A stretch of 64,000 bases of DNA from Pseudomonas fluorescens. GTDB lineage: Bacteria > Pseudomonadota > Gammaproteobacteria > Pseudomonadales > Pseudomonadaceae. How positions within the stretch are numbered: the first letter of the stretch is position 1; each line of letters opens with the position of its first letter. Below, in pieces: positions 35,337 to 44,651 of this stretch. The notes below the pieces were generated by a model. It did no database searches and was not told the DNA's origin. It saw nothing but the letters and a program-made list of their open reading frames with translations. The position numbers and the translations under genes were made by a program. The stretch is from contig NZ_CP015225.1 of NCBI RefSeq assembly GCF_001623525.1, positions 1,612,001 through 1,676,000 of the forward strand, read 5' to 3'.

Positions 35337-37256
35337 TCAGGCCTTTTCAACCAGCATGCGCCCGACCATCTCCATGTGCAGCGCGTGGCAGAACCAGCTG
35401 CAGTAGTACCAGTGCAAGCCGGCCTTGTCGGCGGTAAAGGTGATGGATGAGGTCTGTTGCGGACTGATCTCCATGCTGACGCCATGGTTGGTCATGACAA
35501 AGCCGTGGGACACGTCCTCGATCTGGTCGATGTTGGTGATGGTCACCGTCACCTCATTGCCTTGTTTGACGGTGAACTCCGTCAGGCCATAGGCCGGCGC
35601 CATCGACGTCATGTACACCCGCACCTTGTTGCCGTCGCGGATGACCTTGTTGTCGGTTTCCAGGTTGATGCCGTCCTTCTTCGCCCGGGCCACGGTGTCG
35701 GCGAAAAACGGATCGTTGCGGTTCCAGATCTTCTGGGTCTTGATCTGATCGCGCCGCGCGAGAATGCAGTCATGCGGTTCGGCGAACGCCGGGCCGTCGT
35801 GCACCAGCTTCATTTCTTCACCGGAAATGTCGATCAGTTGATCGTTCTCCGGGTGTAATGGGCCGGTGGGCAGGAAGCGGTCCTTGGAGAACTTGCACAA
35901 CACCACCAGCCACTTGCCGTCCGCCTCGCTGGTTTCGGTGAGAGACGCATGGTTGTGGCCAGGCTGGTATTGGACGTCGAGTTTCTGCTTGATGTAATTG
36001 ATCTTTTCGCCCTTGTAGGCGCGGATGGCCTCGTCCATGTTCCACTTCACCACCTGGCTGTCGATGAACAAGGTGGTGTAGGCATTGCCGCGCCCGTCGA
36101 ACGTGGTGTGCAATGGCCCGAGCCCCAGTTCCGGCTCGGCGACGATCACTTCGCGTGGGTCCTTGAAGCGGTCGGCGAACAAATCGTCCAGGCGATCGAT
36201 GGCGATCATCGAGACCGTAGGCGACAGCTTGCCGTTGGCGATGAAGTATTTGCCGTCCGATGAGGTATTGAGCCCGTGGGGGTTCTTCGGCACGGGAATG
36301 TAGCGGGTGAATTCGGAGTCCTTGCCATCGATCTTGCGGCCATCGACCACCGGCACCTTGGAGCCGTCCAGGTTGATGAACTTGCCGGCCTTGATCGCCG
36401 CCTCGATACGCGGGATGTTGAAGACCACCACCCAGTCGCGCTCGTTGCGCATCATGCCGCCCAGGTCGTAGGCCTTCTCGGAGTTGTAGCAGGTGCTGGC
36501 GGCGTATTTGCCGGTGTAGTCAGCATCGGAGTTGTCCAGGTTGCCGTCGACGATCACCTGGAACGCCATTTCCATTTTCTCGGCATCGATGGCGTTGAAC
36601 ATCGTGAAGCTGTTTTTGTCCTGCAGGTCGAAGGTATGGCCGTCGTTGGGGTGCGGGATCACGAACTCAGCGTTGGCGAACACGTACTTGGTGTACGGCA
36701 CCTTTTGCAGGCGCAGGCCGTGGATGGCTTGCACGTTGGGCACGGTGAGGATCTTGTCGCACTTCATGATGTCCAGGCGAATACGCGCGACCCGGGAGTT
36801 GGCCTTGTCGTTGATGAACAGGTATTTGCCGTCGTACTTGCCGTCGGTCATGGAGATGTGCGGGTGGTGGCAGTCGCCGTTCTGGTACTTGGCGCTGTCG
36901 CCCAGGATGCGCTTGCTTTCGTTGGTCAGGCCCCAACCGGTGGCAGAGTCGACGTTGAACACCGGGATACGCATCAACTCACGCATCGATGGCACCCCCA
37001 ATACCCGTACCTCGCCCTGGTGGCCGCCGCTCCAGAAACCGTAGTATTCGTCCAGCTCCCCAGGCCCGACGTGAATCTTGGACTTGGCCTCCTTGGCCGC
37101 CGCAGCCCAGGACTCACGGGTGAACGTCCCGGCCCCCAGCGCCGTCGCGCCGGCCAGTACGGCACCGGTTACCGCGCCAGTGCCGAGAAAACTGCGCCGG
37201 CTGACACCCTTGGGTTCTTCCACCACGCCCGGGGTTTGGTTTTTTTTATCGCTCAT
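35337..37256 (-). CDS. nosZ: Nitrous-oxide reductase
   Basis: Periplasmic enzyme of 639 residues reducing N2O to N2, the last step of denitrification. A twin-arginine signal (RRSFLGTGAVTG) makes it clade I, Tat-exported. The propeller carries the His residues of CuZ (GDCHHPHIS, PHPNDGHTF, NPHGLNTS, GPLHTTF, GHNHASLTE, EPHDC). The C-terminal cupredoxin domain binds CuA through HWYYCSWFCHALHMEM. ATG 37256 follows GGAGCACACAGC. Confidence 0.97.
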   Translation of the reverse strand: MSDKKNQTPGVVEEPKGVSRRSFLGTGAVTGAVLAGATALGAGTFTRESWAAAAKEAKSKIHVGPGELDEYYGFWSGGHQGEVRVLGVPSMRELMRIPVFNVDSATGWGLTNESKRILGDSAKYQNGDCHHPHISMTDGKYDGKYLFINDKANSRVARIRLDIMKCDKILTVPNVQAIHGLRLQKVPYTKYVFANAEFVIPHPNDGHTFDLQDKNSFTMFNAIDAEKMEMAFQVIVDGNLDNSDADYTGKYAASTCYNSEKAYDLGGMMRNERDWVVVFNIPRIEAAIKAGKFINLDGSKVPVVDGRKIDGKDSEFTRYIPVPKNPHGLNTSSDGKYFIANGKLSPTVSMIAIDRLDDLFADRFKDPREVIVAEPELGLGPLHTTFDGRGNAYTTLFIDSQVVKWNMDEAIRAYKGEKINYIKQKLDVQYQPGHNHASLTETSEADGKWLVVLCKFSKDRFLPTGPLHPENDQLIDISGEEMKLVHDGPAFAEPHDCILARRDQIKTQKIWNRNDPFFADTVARAKKDGINLETDNKVIRDGNKVRVYMTSMAPAYGLTEFTVKQGNEVTVTITNIDQIEDVSHGFVMTNHGVSMEISPQQTSSITFTADKAGLHWYYCSWFCHALHMEMVGRMLVEKA

Positions 37257-37307
37257 GCTGTGTGCTCCATGAAGAATGAAACGGTCAAGGGACAGGCCAT
37301 TGGGGCC

Positions 37308-39476
37308 TCAAGGCGCCGGGTTCACCTGCACCACGGGAATCAGTTGCGGATCGCTCACGGCCGCCTTGCCGCGCTTCTTGCGCTTGTTGATCAGCGGCGG
37401 ACATTTGTTTTCGTTGTGCCAGGTCATCTGGCAGTCGAGGCAGTAATGGCATTCGTTGGCATTGATCCGGCCATCGGGATGAATCGCCTGGATCTCGCAT
37501 TCCTTGGCGCACAGCTGACAGGGGTTGCCACACTCCTTGCGGCGCTTGAGCCAATCGAACAGCCGCAACCGGGTCGGCATCGCCAGGGCAGCACCCAGCG
37601 GGCAGACGTAGCGGCAATAGACCTTGCGGGTAAACAGGTTGATCACCAGCAGGCCCACTGCGTACGCCACGAACCACCACTGGCGGTCGAACCTGAGGGT
37701 GATGGCGGTCTTGAAGGGCTCCACTTCGGCCAGCCGCTCGGCGGTGGCCATCGACTCCAGCGAAACGCCGAACAGCACCAGCAAAATGATGTACTTGATC
37801 GCCCAGAGCCGCTCATGCACGGCAAACGGCAACTCGTATTGGGGCACCTTGAGCTTGCGCGCCAGTTCGTTGATCAACTCCTGTAACGCGCCGAACGGAC
37901 ACAGCCAGCCACAGAACACCCCACGCCCCCACAGCAGAATGCTGCCGGCGGTGAACACCCAGAGAATGAAGATCAGCGGATCGGTGAGAAACAGTTCCCA
38001 GCGAAAGCCTTCGAACAAGGCGTGGACGAAGGTCAGCACGTTGACCACCGACAACTGCGCCAAGGCGTAGCCGCCCAGAAACACCACGGTGAAGACCAGG
38101 TAGCCGCGGCGCAGCCAGTGCAACAGCGTCGGCCGCCGGGCCAGTGAATCCTGGAAAAACAGGATCGCCGTCAGCACCAGCAGGGCTACGCCAAGCACGG
38201 TGATTTCGACACTTTTCTGATACCAGAGCGTCAGCCACATCGGCCGGCTCGCTTCTTCGGCGGCCGCCAGTTGCTCGGCGGTCGGCAATGGCCGCTCCAG
38301 GTAGGGCTCCGGCAACTGATAGGCCAGCTCGAAGCTGCTGAAAATACCGCTGACCGGCCCGGTCTGGCGGCGGATCAGCAGCTCCAGGCTCCAAGGCGAA
38401 CCGGGGTCGAAACGGTGGGACGCGCGAACGATGAACACCGCCATTTCGTCGAACTCAGGCATGTCCTCGGCGGCCACGTCATCCAGGCGCTGGAAGTCCA
38501 TGTCGCGGAAGCTGATGACGTCGCCGAACTGACGCACCAGCACCCGGTCGAAAATGCCGCCGCGCACATAACCCGAGCCCTTGAAGGAATAGCGCCCGCT
38601 GCCCATCACGGCAATGGCTTGTTCGCCGGGTTTGAGCTCGCTCATCAGCGTGCGATATTGCCCATCGCCCAACAGATTGCGGCCAATGGTGGGCGGGTTG
38701 AGGTGGGTGACGTACAGGTCGATGAACGTGTCGTCGGCCTGGGCGGCGCTGGCAACTTCGACCTGTTCGGCGTCGGTGCCTTTGAAGGTGGCGTCTACTT
38801 GACCGCGAGTCAGGTGCAGGCGCCGTACAGCGCCGTTGCCGGTCAGGGTCTTCCAGTCGGCGGGCTCGTAGATGTCCTCGCGCACACGAGCCGGCGCCAC
38901 GGCCAACCCCGCATCGCCCTTGACCAGGCCCAGGGACACCGCGACATCGTGGGCGGCACGCATGATGACTTCGTTGACCACCATCGCCGTCACGGTAGCC
39001 CCGGCGATGGCATCCACGGTCACGGCATTCGGGTCGCTGGAATGCCCCACCACCACCCGCTGGTTGACCTTGATGCCGCTGTAGCGCGCGCTGAACGCGT
39101 GGAGTTTTTCTTCGGCGATGCCGATCAGCAGAATCGGCTCATGGTGTTCGAGCACATAGGCATCGAGGATCACCCCCGCAGGATCGAGAATGACCTGGAC
39201 GTTGATCGGCTTGCCGGAATAGGCGGGAATGTCCACCACGTCCAGGCTCTGGAACACATAGCCCAAGACCTTGCCGGCAGCGGACAGCGTGCGCACCTTG
39301 AACCGCCCTTCGGGCTCGGAGATCGCGTCGGTCTGGCCCAGGACATGGTGGATGCGCTGTTGCGGGGTATCGCCGTAGTCCTTGGCCTGGGCCAGGCCCG
39401 TGAACAACAGCAGGAAAACGAACAGTCCACGGAGCCAGAGGCGGGATAGGTGCAGCATCACAAAGGGAGGGGTCAT
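37308..39476 (-). CDS. nosR: NosR, membrane flavo-iron-sulfur protein for N2O reduction
   Basis: Protein of 722 residues: signal segment, a periplasmic FMN-binding domain (IAGATVTAMVVNE, with covalent FMN expected at the Thr of GATVT), five or six transmembrane helices, two CXXXCP motifs (CGWLCP, CRYVCP) and a C-terminal ferredoxin-like region (ECGNPCQLCAKECEI; ECHYCLDCQ). NosR donates electrons to NosZ and is needed for its expression. The first in-frame ATG (39476) was used; it has a weak ribosome site, and ATG 39458 is an alternative. First gene of the operon, with an Anr/Dnr box 65-78 bases upstream. Confidence 0.95.
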   Translation of the reverse strand: MTPPFVMLHLSRLWLRGLFVFLLLFTGLAQAKDYGDTPQQRIHHVLGQTDAISEPEGRFKVRTLSAAGKVLGYVFQSLDVVDIPAYSGKPINVQVILDPAGVILDAYVLEHHEPILLIGIAEEKLHAFSARYSGIKVNQRVVVGHSSDPNAVTVDAIAGATVTAMVVNEVIMRAAHDVAVSLGLVKGDAGLAVAPARVREDIYEPADWKTLTGNGAVRRLHLTRGQVDATFKGTDAEQVEVASAAQADDTFIDLYVTHLNPPTIGRNLLGDGQYRTLMSELKPGEQAIAVMGSGRYSFKGSGYVRGGIFDRVLVRQFGDVISFRDMDFQRLDDVAAEDMPEFDEMAVFIVRASHRFDPGSPWSLELLIRRQTGPVSGIFSSFELAYQLPEPYLERPLPTAEQLAAAEEASRPMWLTLWYQKSVEITVLGVALLVLTAILFFQDSLARRPTLLHWLRRGYLVFTVVFLGGYALAQLSVVNVLTFVHALFEGFRWELFLTDPLIFILWVFTAGSILLWGRGVFCGWLCPFGALQELINELARKLKVPQYELPFAVHERLWAIKYIILLVLFGVSLESMATAERLAEVEPFKTAITLRFDRQWWFVAYAVGLLVINLFTRKVYCRYVCPLGAALAMPTRLRLFDWLKRRKECGNPCQLCAKECEIQAIHPDGRINANECHYCLDCQMTWHNENKCPPLINKRKKRGKAAVSDPQLIPVVQVNPAP

Positions 39477-39540
39477 GGACGCCAGGGCTTAAAGACAGGA
39501 TCTTGGCGATCATGGTAGGGGCCGGCCCCATCTTCGGCCC

Positions 39541-39554
39541 TTGATTGAAATCAA
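39541..39554 (-). promoter_or_regulatory. Anr/Dnr (FNR-type) box upstream of nosR
   Basis: TTGATTGAAATCAA is a perfect match to the FNR-family consensus TTGAT-N4-ATCAA, placed where a class II activator would drive nosRZDFYL under low oxygen or NO. Confidence 0.85.
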
Positions 39555-39586
39555 CTTGGGAAAAACTTAAGCCCTACTCAGTCTGT

Positions 39587-40320
39587 AGAAACGGAACGCG
39601 GAGCGTCCCTGGCGGCATTCCCACGCGGAGCGTGAGGAACGATCTTCCACCGCCGCCGCGACCCGATCGTTCCCACGCTCTGCGTGGTAATGCATCCCGT
39701 GACGCTCTGCGTCACCTCCCAGAAGCGGAACGCGGAGCGTCCCTGGCGGCGTTCCCACGTGGAGCGTGAGGAACGATCTTCCACCGCCGCCGCGACCCGA
39801 TCGTTCCCACGCTCTGCGTGTTAATGCATCCCGTGACGCTCTGCGTCACCCTCCAGAAGCGGAACGCGGAGCGTCCCTGGCGGCATTCCCACGCGGAGCG
39901 TGAGGAACGATCTTCCACCGCCGCCGCGACCCGATCGTTCCCACGCTCTGCGTGGTAATGCATCCCGTGACGCTCTGCGTCACCTTGCAGAAGCGGAACG
40001 CGGAGCGTCCCTGGCGGCGTTCCCACGTGGAGCGTGAGGAACGATCTTCCACCGCCGCCGCGACCCGATCGTTCCCACGCTCTGCGTGGTAATGCATCCC
40101 GTGACGCTCTGCGTCACCTCCCAGAAGCGGAACGCGGAGCGTCCCTGGATGCATTCCCACGCGGAGCGTGAGGAACGATCTTCAACGGCCTCCGCGACCC
40201 GATCGTTCCCACGCTTTGCGTGGTAATGCATCCCGTGACGCTCTGCGTCACATTCCAGAAGCGGAACGCGGAGCGTCCCTGGCGGCGTTCCCACGCGGAG
40301 CGTGAGGAACGATCTTCAGA
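39587..40320. repeat. 134-bp tandem REP-type array (five full units and a partial sixth)
   Basis: Units begin at AGAAGCGGAACGCGGAGCG (39587 variant, 39721, 39855, 39989, 40123, 40257), exactly 134 bases apart, with a few base differences between units. Each unit contains the palindromes GTTCCCACGCGGAGCGTGAGGAAC and CCGTGACGCTCTGCGTCAC and a central GATCG. The sixth copy ends after GAACGATCTTCA. It fills the gap between the nosR promoter and the uvrA-like gene. The recurrent short ORFs inside it are by-products of the repeat. Confidence 0.93.
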
Positions 40321-40458
40321 GCCTTGCGCCCGGAATGAATTTTTATCGCACGCGAACGGTTGAACCCGGTCGCATAATTGTCAGCGCTGTGATCCAGTTC
40401 ACTCTGCCAGCGCCATAACACCCTGAAACGTTGCGCCAACGTCCACAAGGAATGCCCG

Positions 40459-43116
40459 ATGCCCCCACGCCACGCCCCCGCTTCAACCGCAGACTTGCCG
40501 CAAGGCACCGGTTTCGTCCGGGTGCGTGGCGCCCGCGAACACAACCTCAAGAACGTCGACGTGGATATCCCCCGCGATGCCCTGGTGGTGTTCACTGGTG
40601 TGTCGGGGTCCGGCAAGTCATCGCTGGCCTTCTCCACGCTCTACGCCGAAGCACAGCGTCGTTATTTCGAGTCCGTCGCACCCTACGCACGGCGCCTGAT
40701 CGACCAGGTCGGCGTGCCGGACGTGGACAGCATCGAGGGCCTGCCGCCGGCAGTCGCCTTGCAGCAACAGCGCGGCACCCCCAGCGCACGCTCATCGATG
40801 GGCAGCGTCACCACTCTGTCGAGTCTGATTCGCATGCTTTACTCCCGCGCCGGCAGCTACCCGGCCGACCAACCGATGCTCTATGCCGAAGACTTCTCGC
40901 CCAACACGCCACAAGGTGCCTGCCAGGAATGCCATGGCCTGGGCCGGGTCTATGAGGTGACCGAAGCCTCCATGGTGCCGGACCCGTCGCTGACCATCCG
41001 CGAGCGCGCCGTGGCCGCCTGGCCCATGGCTTGGCAGGGGCAGAACCTGCGGGACATCCTGGTGACCCTGGGCTATGACGTCGACATCCCCTGGCGCGAC
41101 CTGCCGAAGCAGCAGCGGGACTGGATTCTCTTCACCGAACAAACCCCTACCGTCCCCGTATACGCCGGGCTCACCCCGGCCCAGACCCGCGCTGCTCTCA
41201 AACGCAAGCTCGAACCGAGCTACCAGGGCACGTTCAGTGGCGCCCGACGCTACTTGCTGCACACCTTCATGCACTCCCAAAGCGCGCAGATGCGCAAACG
41301 CGTGGCGCAATACATGCGCGCCAGCCCCTGCCCCGTGTGCGAAGGCAAGCGGCTCAAACGCCAGGCGTTGACGGTGACCTTTGCCGGCCTGGACATCGCC
41401 GAGCTGTCGCACCTGCCGTTGCTTGAGTTGGCCGAAGTGCTCAAGCGCGTCCTGGCACCCGACTACCTGGAACAGGCCGAAGAAACGGGCGACGTCCTCA
41501 GCCACCAGCAAACCCGAAAAGCCCGCGAGCAACGCGCCGCCAGGGGCGACAACCCGCACGCGGGTGGGCCCGACGCGCGCCACACACCCAATCTCTCCCT
41601 GGAGAAACGCCTGGCCGCCCAACGCATCGCCGCCGAGCTGCTGGAGCGGATCGTCACCCTGATCGACCTGGGCCTGGGCTACCTCGCCCTGGAACGCAGC
41701 ACGCCGACGCTTTCGTCCGGCGAACTGCAACGCCTGCGCCTGGCGACCCAGCTCAATTCCCAGTTGTTCGGGGTGATCTACGTGCTGGACGAACCCTCCG
41801 CCGGCCTGCATCCGGCCGACAGCGAGGCGCTGTTTGGCGCCCTGCAACGCCTCAAGGCAGCGGGCAACTCGGTGTTTGTGGTCGAACATGACCTCGATAC
41901 CATGCGCCGGGCCGACTGGCTCATCGACGTCGGCCCGGACGCCGGCGAACAAGGCGGGAAAGTCCTCTACAGCGGTCCGCCGTCAGGCCTCGGCCAAGTG
42001 CCGGAATCACGCACCCGCGCCTACCTCTTTGGCGAGGAACACGTTATGGCACGCAGCCCTCGGACACCCAGGGATTGGCTGCGCCTGGAAGGCATCACCC
42101 GCAACAACCTCGACAACTTGAGCGCGGCCTTTCCCTTGGGTTGCTTCACCGCCGTGACCGGCATCTCCGGCTCAGGCAAATCCAGCCTCGTCAGCCAGGC
42201 CCTGTTGGATCTGGTCGGCGCCCACCTGGGCCAGGCCAGCCCCAACGCCGAACCCGATGAACAAAGCCTGGAAGACGAACCCGTGCAAACCAGCGGCGGG
42301 CGCGTTAGCGCTGGGCTTGAAGCGGTCAGGCGGCTGGTGCAGGTGGACCAGAAACCCATCGGCCGCACCCCGCGCTCCAACCTCGCCACCTACACCGGGC
42401 TGTTCGATCACGTGCGCAAACTGTTTGCCGCGACAGCGCAGGCGCAAGAACTGGGATTCGATGCCGGACGGTTTTCCTTCAACGTCGCCAAGGGCCGTTG
42501 CGAGACCTGCGAAGGTGAAGGCTTTGTCAGCGTGGAATTGTTGTTCATGCCCAGCGTCTACGCGCCCTGCCCCACCTGCCACGGGGCGCGGTACAACCCG
42601 CAGACCCTGGAAGTGAACTGGCAGGGCTTGAACATTTCCCAAGTGCTGCAACTGACCGTGAACCAGGCACTCGAGGTGTTTGCCGAGCAAGCGGCGGCCA
42701 GGCGCTCATTGCAGGTGCTGCAGGATATCGGGTTGGGCTACCTGCGCCTGGGCCAACCGGCCACGGAACTGTCCGGCGGCGAAGCCCAGCGGATCAAGCT
42801 GGCGACAGAACTGCAGCGCAAGGCCCGGGGGGCGACGTTGTATGTGTTGGATGAGCCCACCAACGGGCTGCACCCCCAAGACGTCGACCGCTTGCTGGTA
42901 CAGTTGAATCGCCTGGTGGAGGACGGTCACACGGTGGTTGTGGTGGAACATGACATGCGCGTCGTGGCACAGAGTGACTGGGTCATCGACATCGGCCCGG
43001 GCGCAGGTTCCCAAGGTGGGAACGTCGTGGCCTGCGGGGCTCCGGAGGAAGTCGCGGCCTGCCGGGAAAGCCGGACGGCGGAGTTTCTGAAAAGGGCTTT
43101 GCAGCCCGGAAGATAA
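40459..43116 (+). CDS. UvrA paralogue (UvrA2-like ABC ATPase)
   Basis: Protein of 885 residues, shorter than canonical UvrA (about 940). It has two ABC modules: Walker [15 protein letters not shown] (about residue 46) and [14 protein letters not shown] (about 571), signature [15 protein letters not shown] and [15 protein letters not shown], and Walker [12 protein letters not shown] and [11 protein letters not shown]. Zinc-type cysteines occur in [29 protein letters not shown] and CPTCHGARY. UvrA2 proteins bind DNA damage and are linked to DNA repair or drug tolerance; the main uvrA is probably elsewhere. ATG follows AAGGAATGCCCG. Confidence 0.88.
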   Translation: MPPRHAPASTADLPQGTGFVRVRGAREHNLKNVDVDIPRDALVVFTGVSGSGKSSLAFSTLYAEAQRRYFESVAPYARRLIDQVGVPDVDSIEGLPPAVALQQQRGTPSARSSMGSVTTLSSLIRMLYSRAGSYPADQPMLYAEDFSPNTPQGACQECHGLGRVYEVTEASMVPDPSLTIRERAVAAWPMAWQGQNLRDILVTLGYDVDIPWRDLPKQQRDWILFTEQTPTVPVYAGLTPAQTRAALKRKLEPSYQGTFSGARRYLLHTFMHSQSAQMRKRVAQYMRASPCPVCEGKRLKRQALTVTFAGLDIAELSHLPLLELAEVLKRVLAPDYLEQAEETGDVLSHQQTRKAREQRAARGDNPHAGGPDARHTPNLSLEKRLAAQRIAAELLERIVTLIDLGLGYLALERSTPTLSSGELQRLRLATQLNSQLFGVIYVLDEPSAGLHPADSEALFGALQRLKAAGNSVFVVEHDLDTMRRADWLIDVGPDAGEQGGKVLYSGPPSGLGQVPESRTRAYLFGEEHVMARSPRTPRDWLRLEGITRNNLDNLSAAFPLGCFTAVTGISGSGKSSLVSQALLDLVGAHLGQASPNAEPDEQSLEDEPVQTSGGRVSAGLEAVRRLVQVDQKPIGRTPRSNLATYTGLFDHVRKLFAATAQAQELGFDAGRFSFNVAKGRCETCEGEGFVSVELLFMPSVYAPCPTCHGARYNPQTLEVNWQGLNISQVLQLTVNQALEVFAEQAAARRSLQVLQDIGLGYLRLGQPATELSGGEAQRIKLATELQRKARGATLYVLDEPTNGLHPQDVDRLLVQLNRLVEDGHTVVVVEHDMRVVAQSDWVIDIGPGAGSQGGNVVACGAPEEVAACRESRTAEFLKRALQPGR

Positions 43117-43120
43117 CTCC

Positions 43121-43252
43121 CGTGGCGAGGGAGCTTGCTCCCGCTGGGGTGCGAAGCACCCCCAATGAAGCTGACTACATCAACCTGATACACCTCAGTG
43201 ACTGGCCTTGGGGCTGCTTCGCAGCCCAGCGGGAGCAAGCTCCCTCGCCACA
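43121..43252. repeat. REP pair, type A
   Basis: Inverted GAGGGAGCTTGCTCCCGC pair between the convergent uvrA-like gene and hemN. Confidence 0.85.
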
Positions 43253-43262
43253 AGAGCGGTTT

Positions 43263-44651
43263 TCAGACCGTACGCGAATACTGAACCGTCTGGTCCGCCC
43301 CCAGGTACGCGTCGAAAGCCATGGCCACGTTGCGCATCATCAATTGCCCTTGGGGCAACAACACCAGCTCGTCGTCGCGAAGGTCCAGCAATCCGTCGCG
43401 CACCAGCTCCTGGAGTCGGTCCAGGGCATCGGCGAAGTACTCGGTAAATCGAATGCCGTGGGCGCGCTCGATCTGGCCGAAATCGATGCGTGCGTGACAC
43501 ATCAGTTCGCTGATGACCTCACGCCGCAGGCGATCGTCGTCGCTCAGCCGATAACCACGCTGCACCGCCAACAAGCCTTGATCCAACCGGGCGTAATACT
43601 GGGAAAGCTCCTTGACGTTCTGGTTGTAACTGTCGCCCACCTTGCCGATCGAGGACACCCCCAGGCCAATCAGGTCGCAGTCGGCGTGGGTGGAGTAACC
43701 CTGGAAATTGCGCTGCAGGCTGCCCTGGGCGCGGGCGCGTACCAGTTCGTCATCCGGCAAGGCAAAGTGGTCCATGCCGATATAGACGTAGCCGGCTTCA
43801 GTCAGGCGATTGATGGTCAGCTCGAGCAACTCCAGCTTGCGCTCTGGCGGCGGCATGTCTTCTGGCCGGATCATCCGTTGCGCCCGCACCCGTTGCGGCA
43901 GGTGGGCATAGCTGTAGGCCGCGATCCGGTCCGGACGCAGGGCGATGATCTTGCTCAAGGTGACATCGAAACTGGCGATGGTCTGCAAAGGCAGGCCATA
44001 GATCAGATCGACGCTGACCGACTTGAAGCGCGCCAGGCGCGCGGCCTCCACCAGCTCGACGACCTGGGCTTCGCTTTGCACTCGATTGACGGCGATCTGC
44101 ACCTGGGCATCGAAATCCTGGACGCCAAAGCTCAGGCGGTTGAACCCCAGCTGGCGCAGGCCTTGGATCTGTTGCGCATCGATGGTCCGCGGATCGACCT
44201 CGATGGAAAACTCGTGGGCGTCGCTGTCGTCCATGTCGAACGACTGGTGCAGGCAGTCCATCAGGTCGGCCAGTTGCTCATGGGTCAGGTAAGTCGGCGT
44301 GCCCCCGCCCAGATGCAGTTGGGTCAGTTTGCGCGAGCGGTCGAACAAGCCCGCCTGCAGGGCAATTTCGCGCTTGAGGTAGGTCAGGTATTCGACGGCA
44401 CGATGGCTTTTGCGCGTGATGATCTTGTTGCACGCGCAGTAATAGCAGAGGCTCTGGCAGAACGGGATATGGATGTACACCGATAACGACTTGGGCTGCG
44501 GCGCCTGGTTGCTGCGCTGGGCAGCCTGCTGGTATTCGTCCATGGCAAAGGCCTGGTGGAACTGCGGCGCCGTCGGATAAGAGGTGTAGCGCGGCCCCGG
44601 GCGGTCGTATTTCTCCACCAGGGCACGATTGAAACCGGATACAGCATTCAT
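43263..44651 (-). CDS. hemN: Oxygen-independent coproporphyrinogen III dehydrogenase
   Basis: Radical-SAM enzyme of 462 residues that converts coproporphyrinogen III to protoporphyrinogen IX without oxygen. It has the N-terminal YDRPGPRYTSYPTAPQF, the cluster motif HIPFCQSLCYYCACNK (CX3CX2C), GGGTPTYL for SAM, and SFGVQDFD and VSVDLIYGLPLQT. The start overlaps the end of the upstream HemN-like gene as ATGA, so the two are co-translated. An Anr/Dnr box before that gene suggests low-oxygen expression. Confidence 0.95.
   Translation of the reverse strand: MNAVSGFNRALVEKYDRPGPRYTSYPTAPQFHQAFAMDEYQQAAQRSNQAPQPKSLSVYIHIPFCQSLCYYCACNKIITRKSHRAVEYLTYLKREIALQAGLFDRSRKLTQLHLGGGTPTYLTHEQLADLMDCLHQSFDMDDSDAHEFSIEVDPRTIDAQQIQGLRQLGFNRLSFGVQDFDAQVQIAVNRVQSEAQVVELVEAARLARFKSVSVDLIYGLPLQTIASFDVTLSKIIALRPDRIAAYSYAHLPQRVRAQRMIRPEDMPPPERKLELLELTINRLTEAGYVYIGMDHFALPDDELVRARAQGSLQRNFQGYSTHADCDLIGLGVSSIGKVGDSYNQNVKELSQYYARLDQGLLAVQRGYRLSDDDRLRREVISELMCHARIDFGQIERAHGIRFTEYFADALDRLQELVRDGLLDLRDDELVLLPQGQLMMRNVAMAFDAYLGADQTVQYSRTV

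Noticed and set aside
39712..40294. Overlapping 104-residue ORFs in the tandem array
   Set aside because: They recur every 134 bases because of the repeat unit and have no ribosome sites.
39587..40320. CRISPR array
   Set aside because: The whole 134-base unit is conserved, with no variable spacers, and no cas genes are present.
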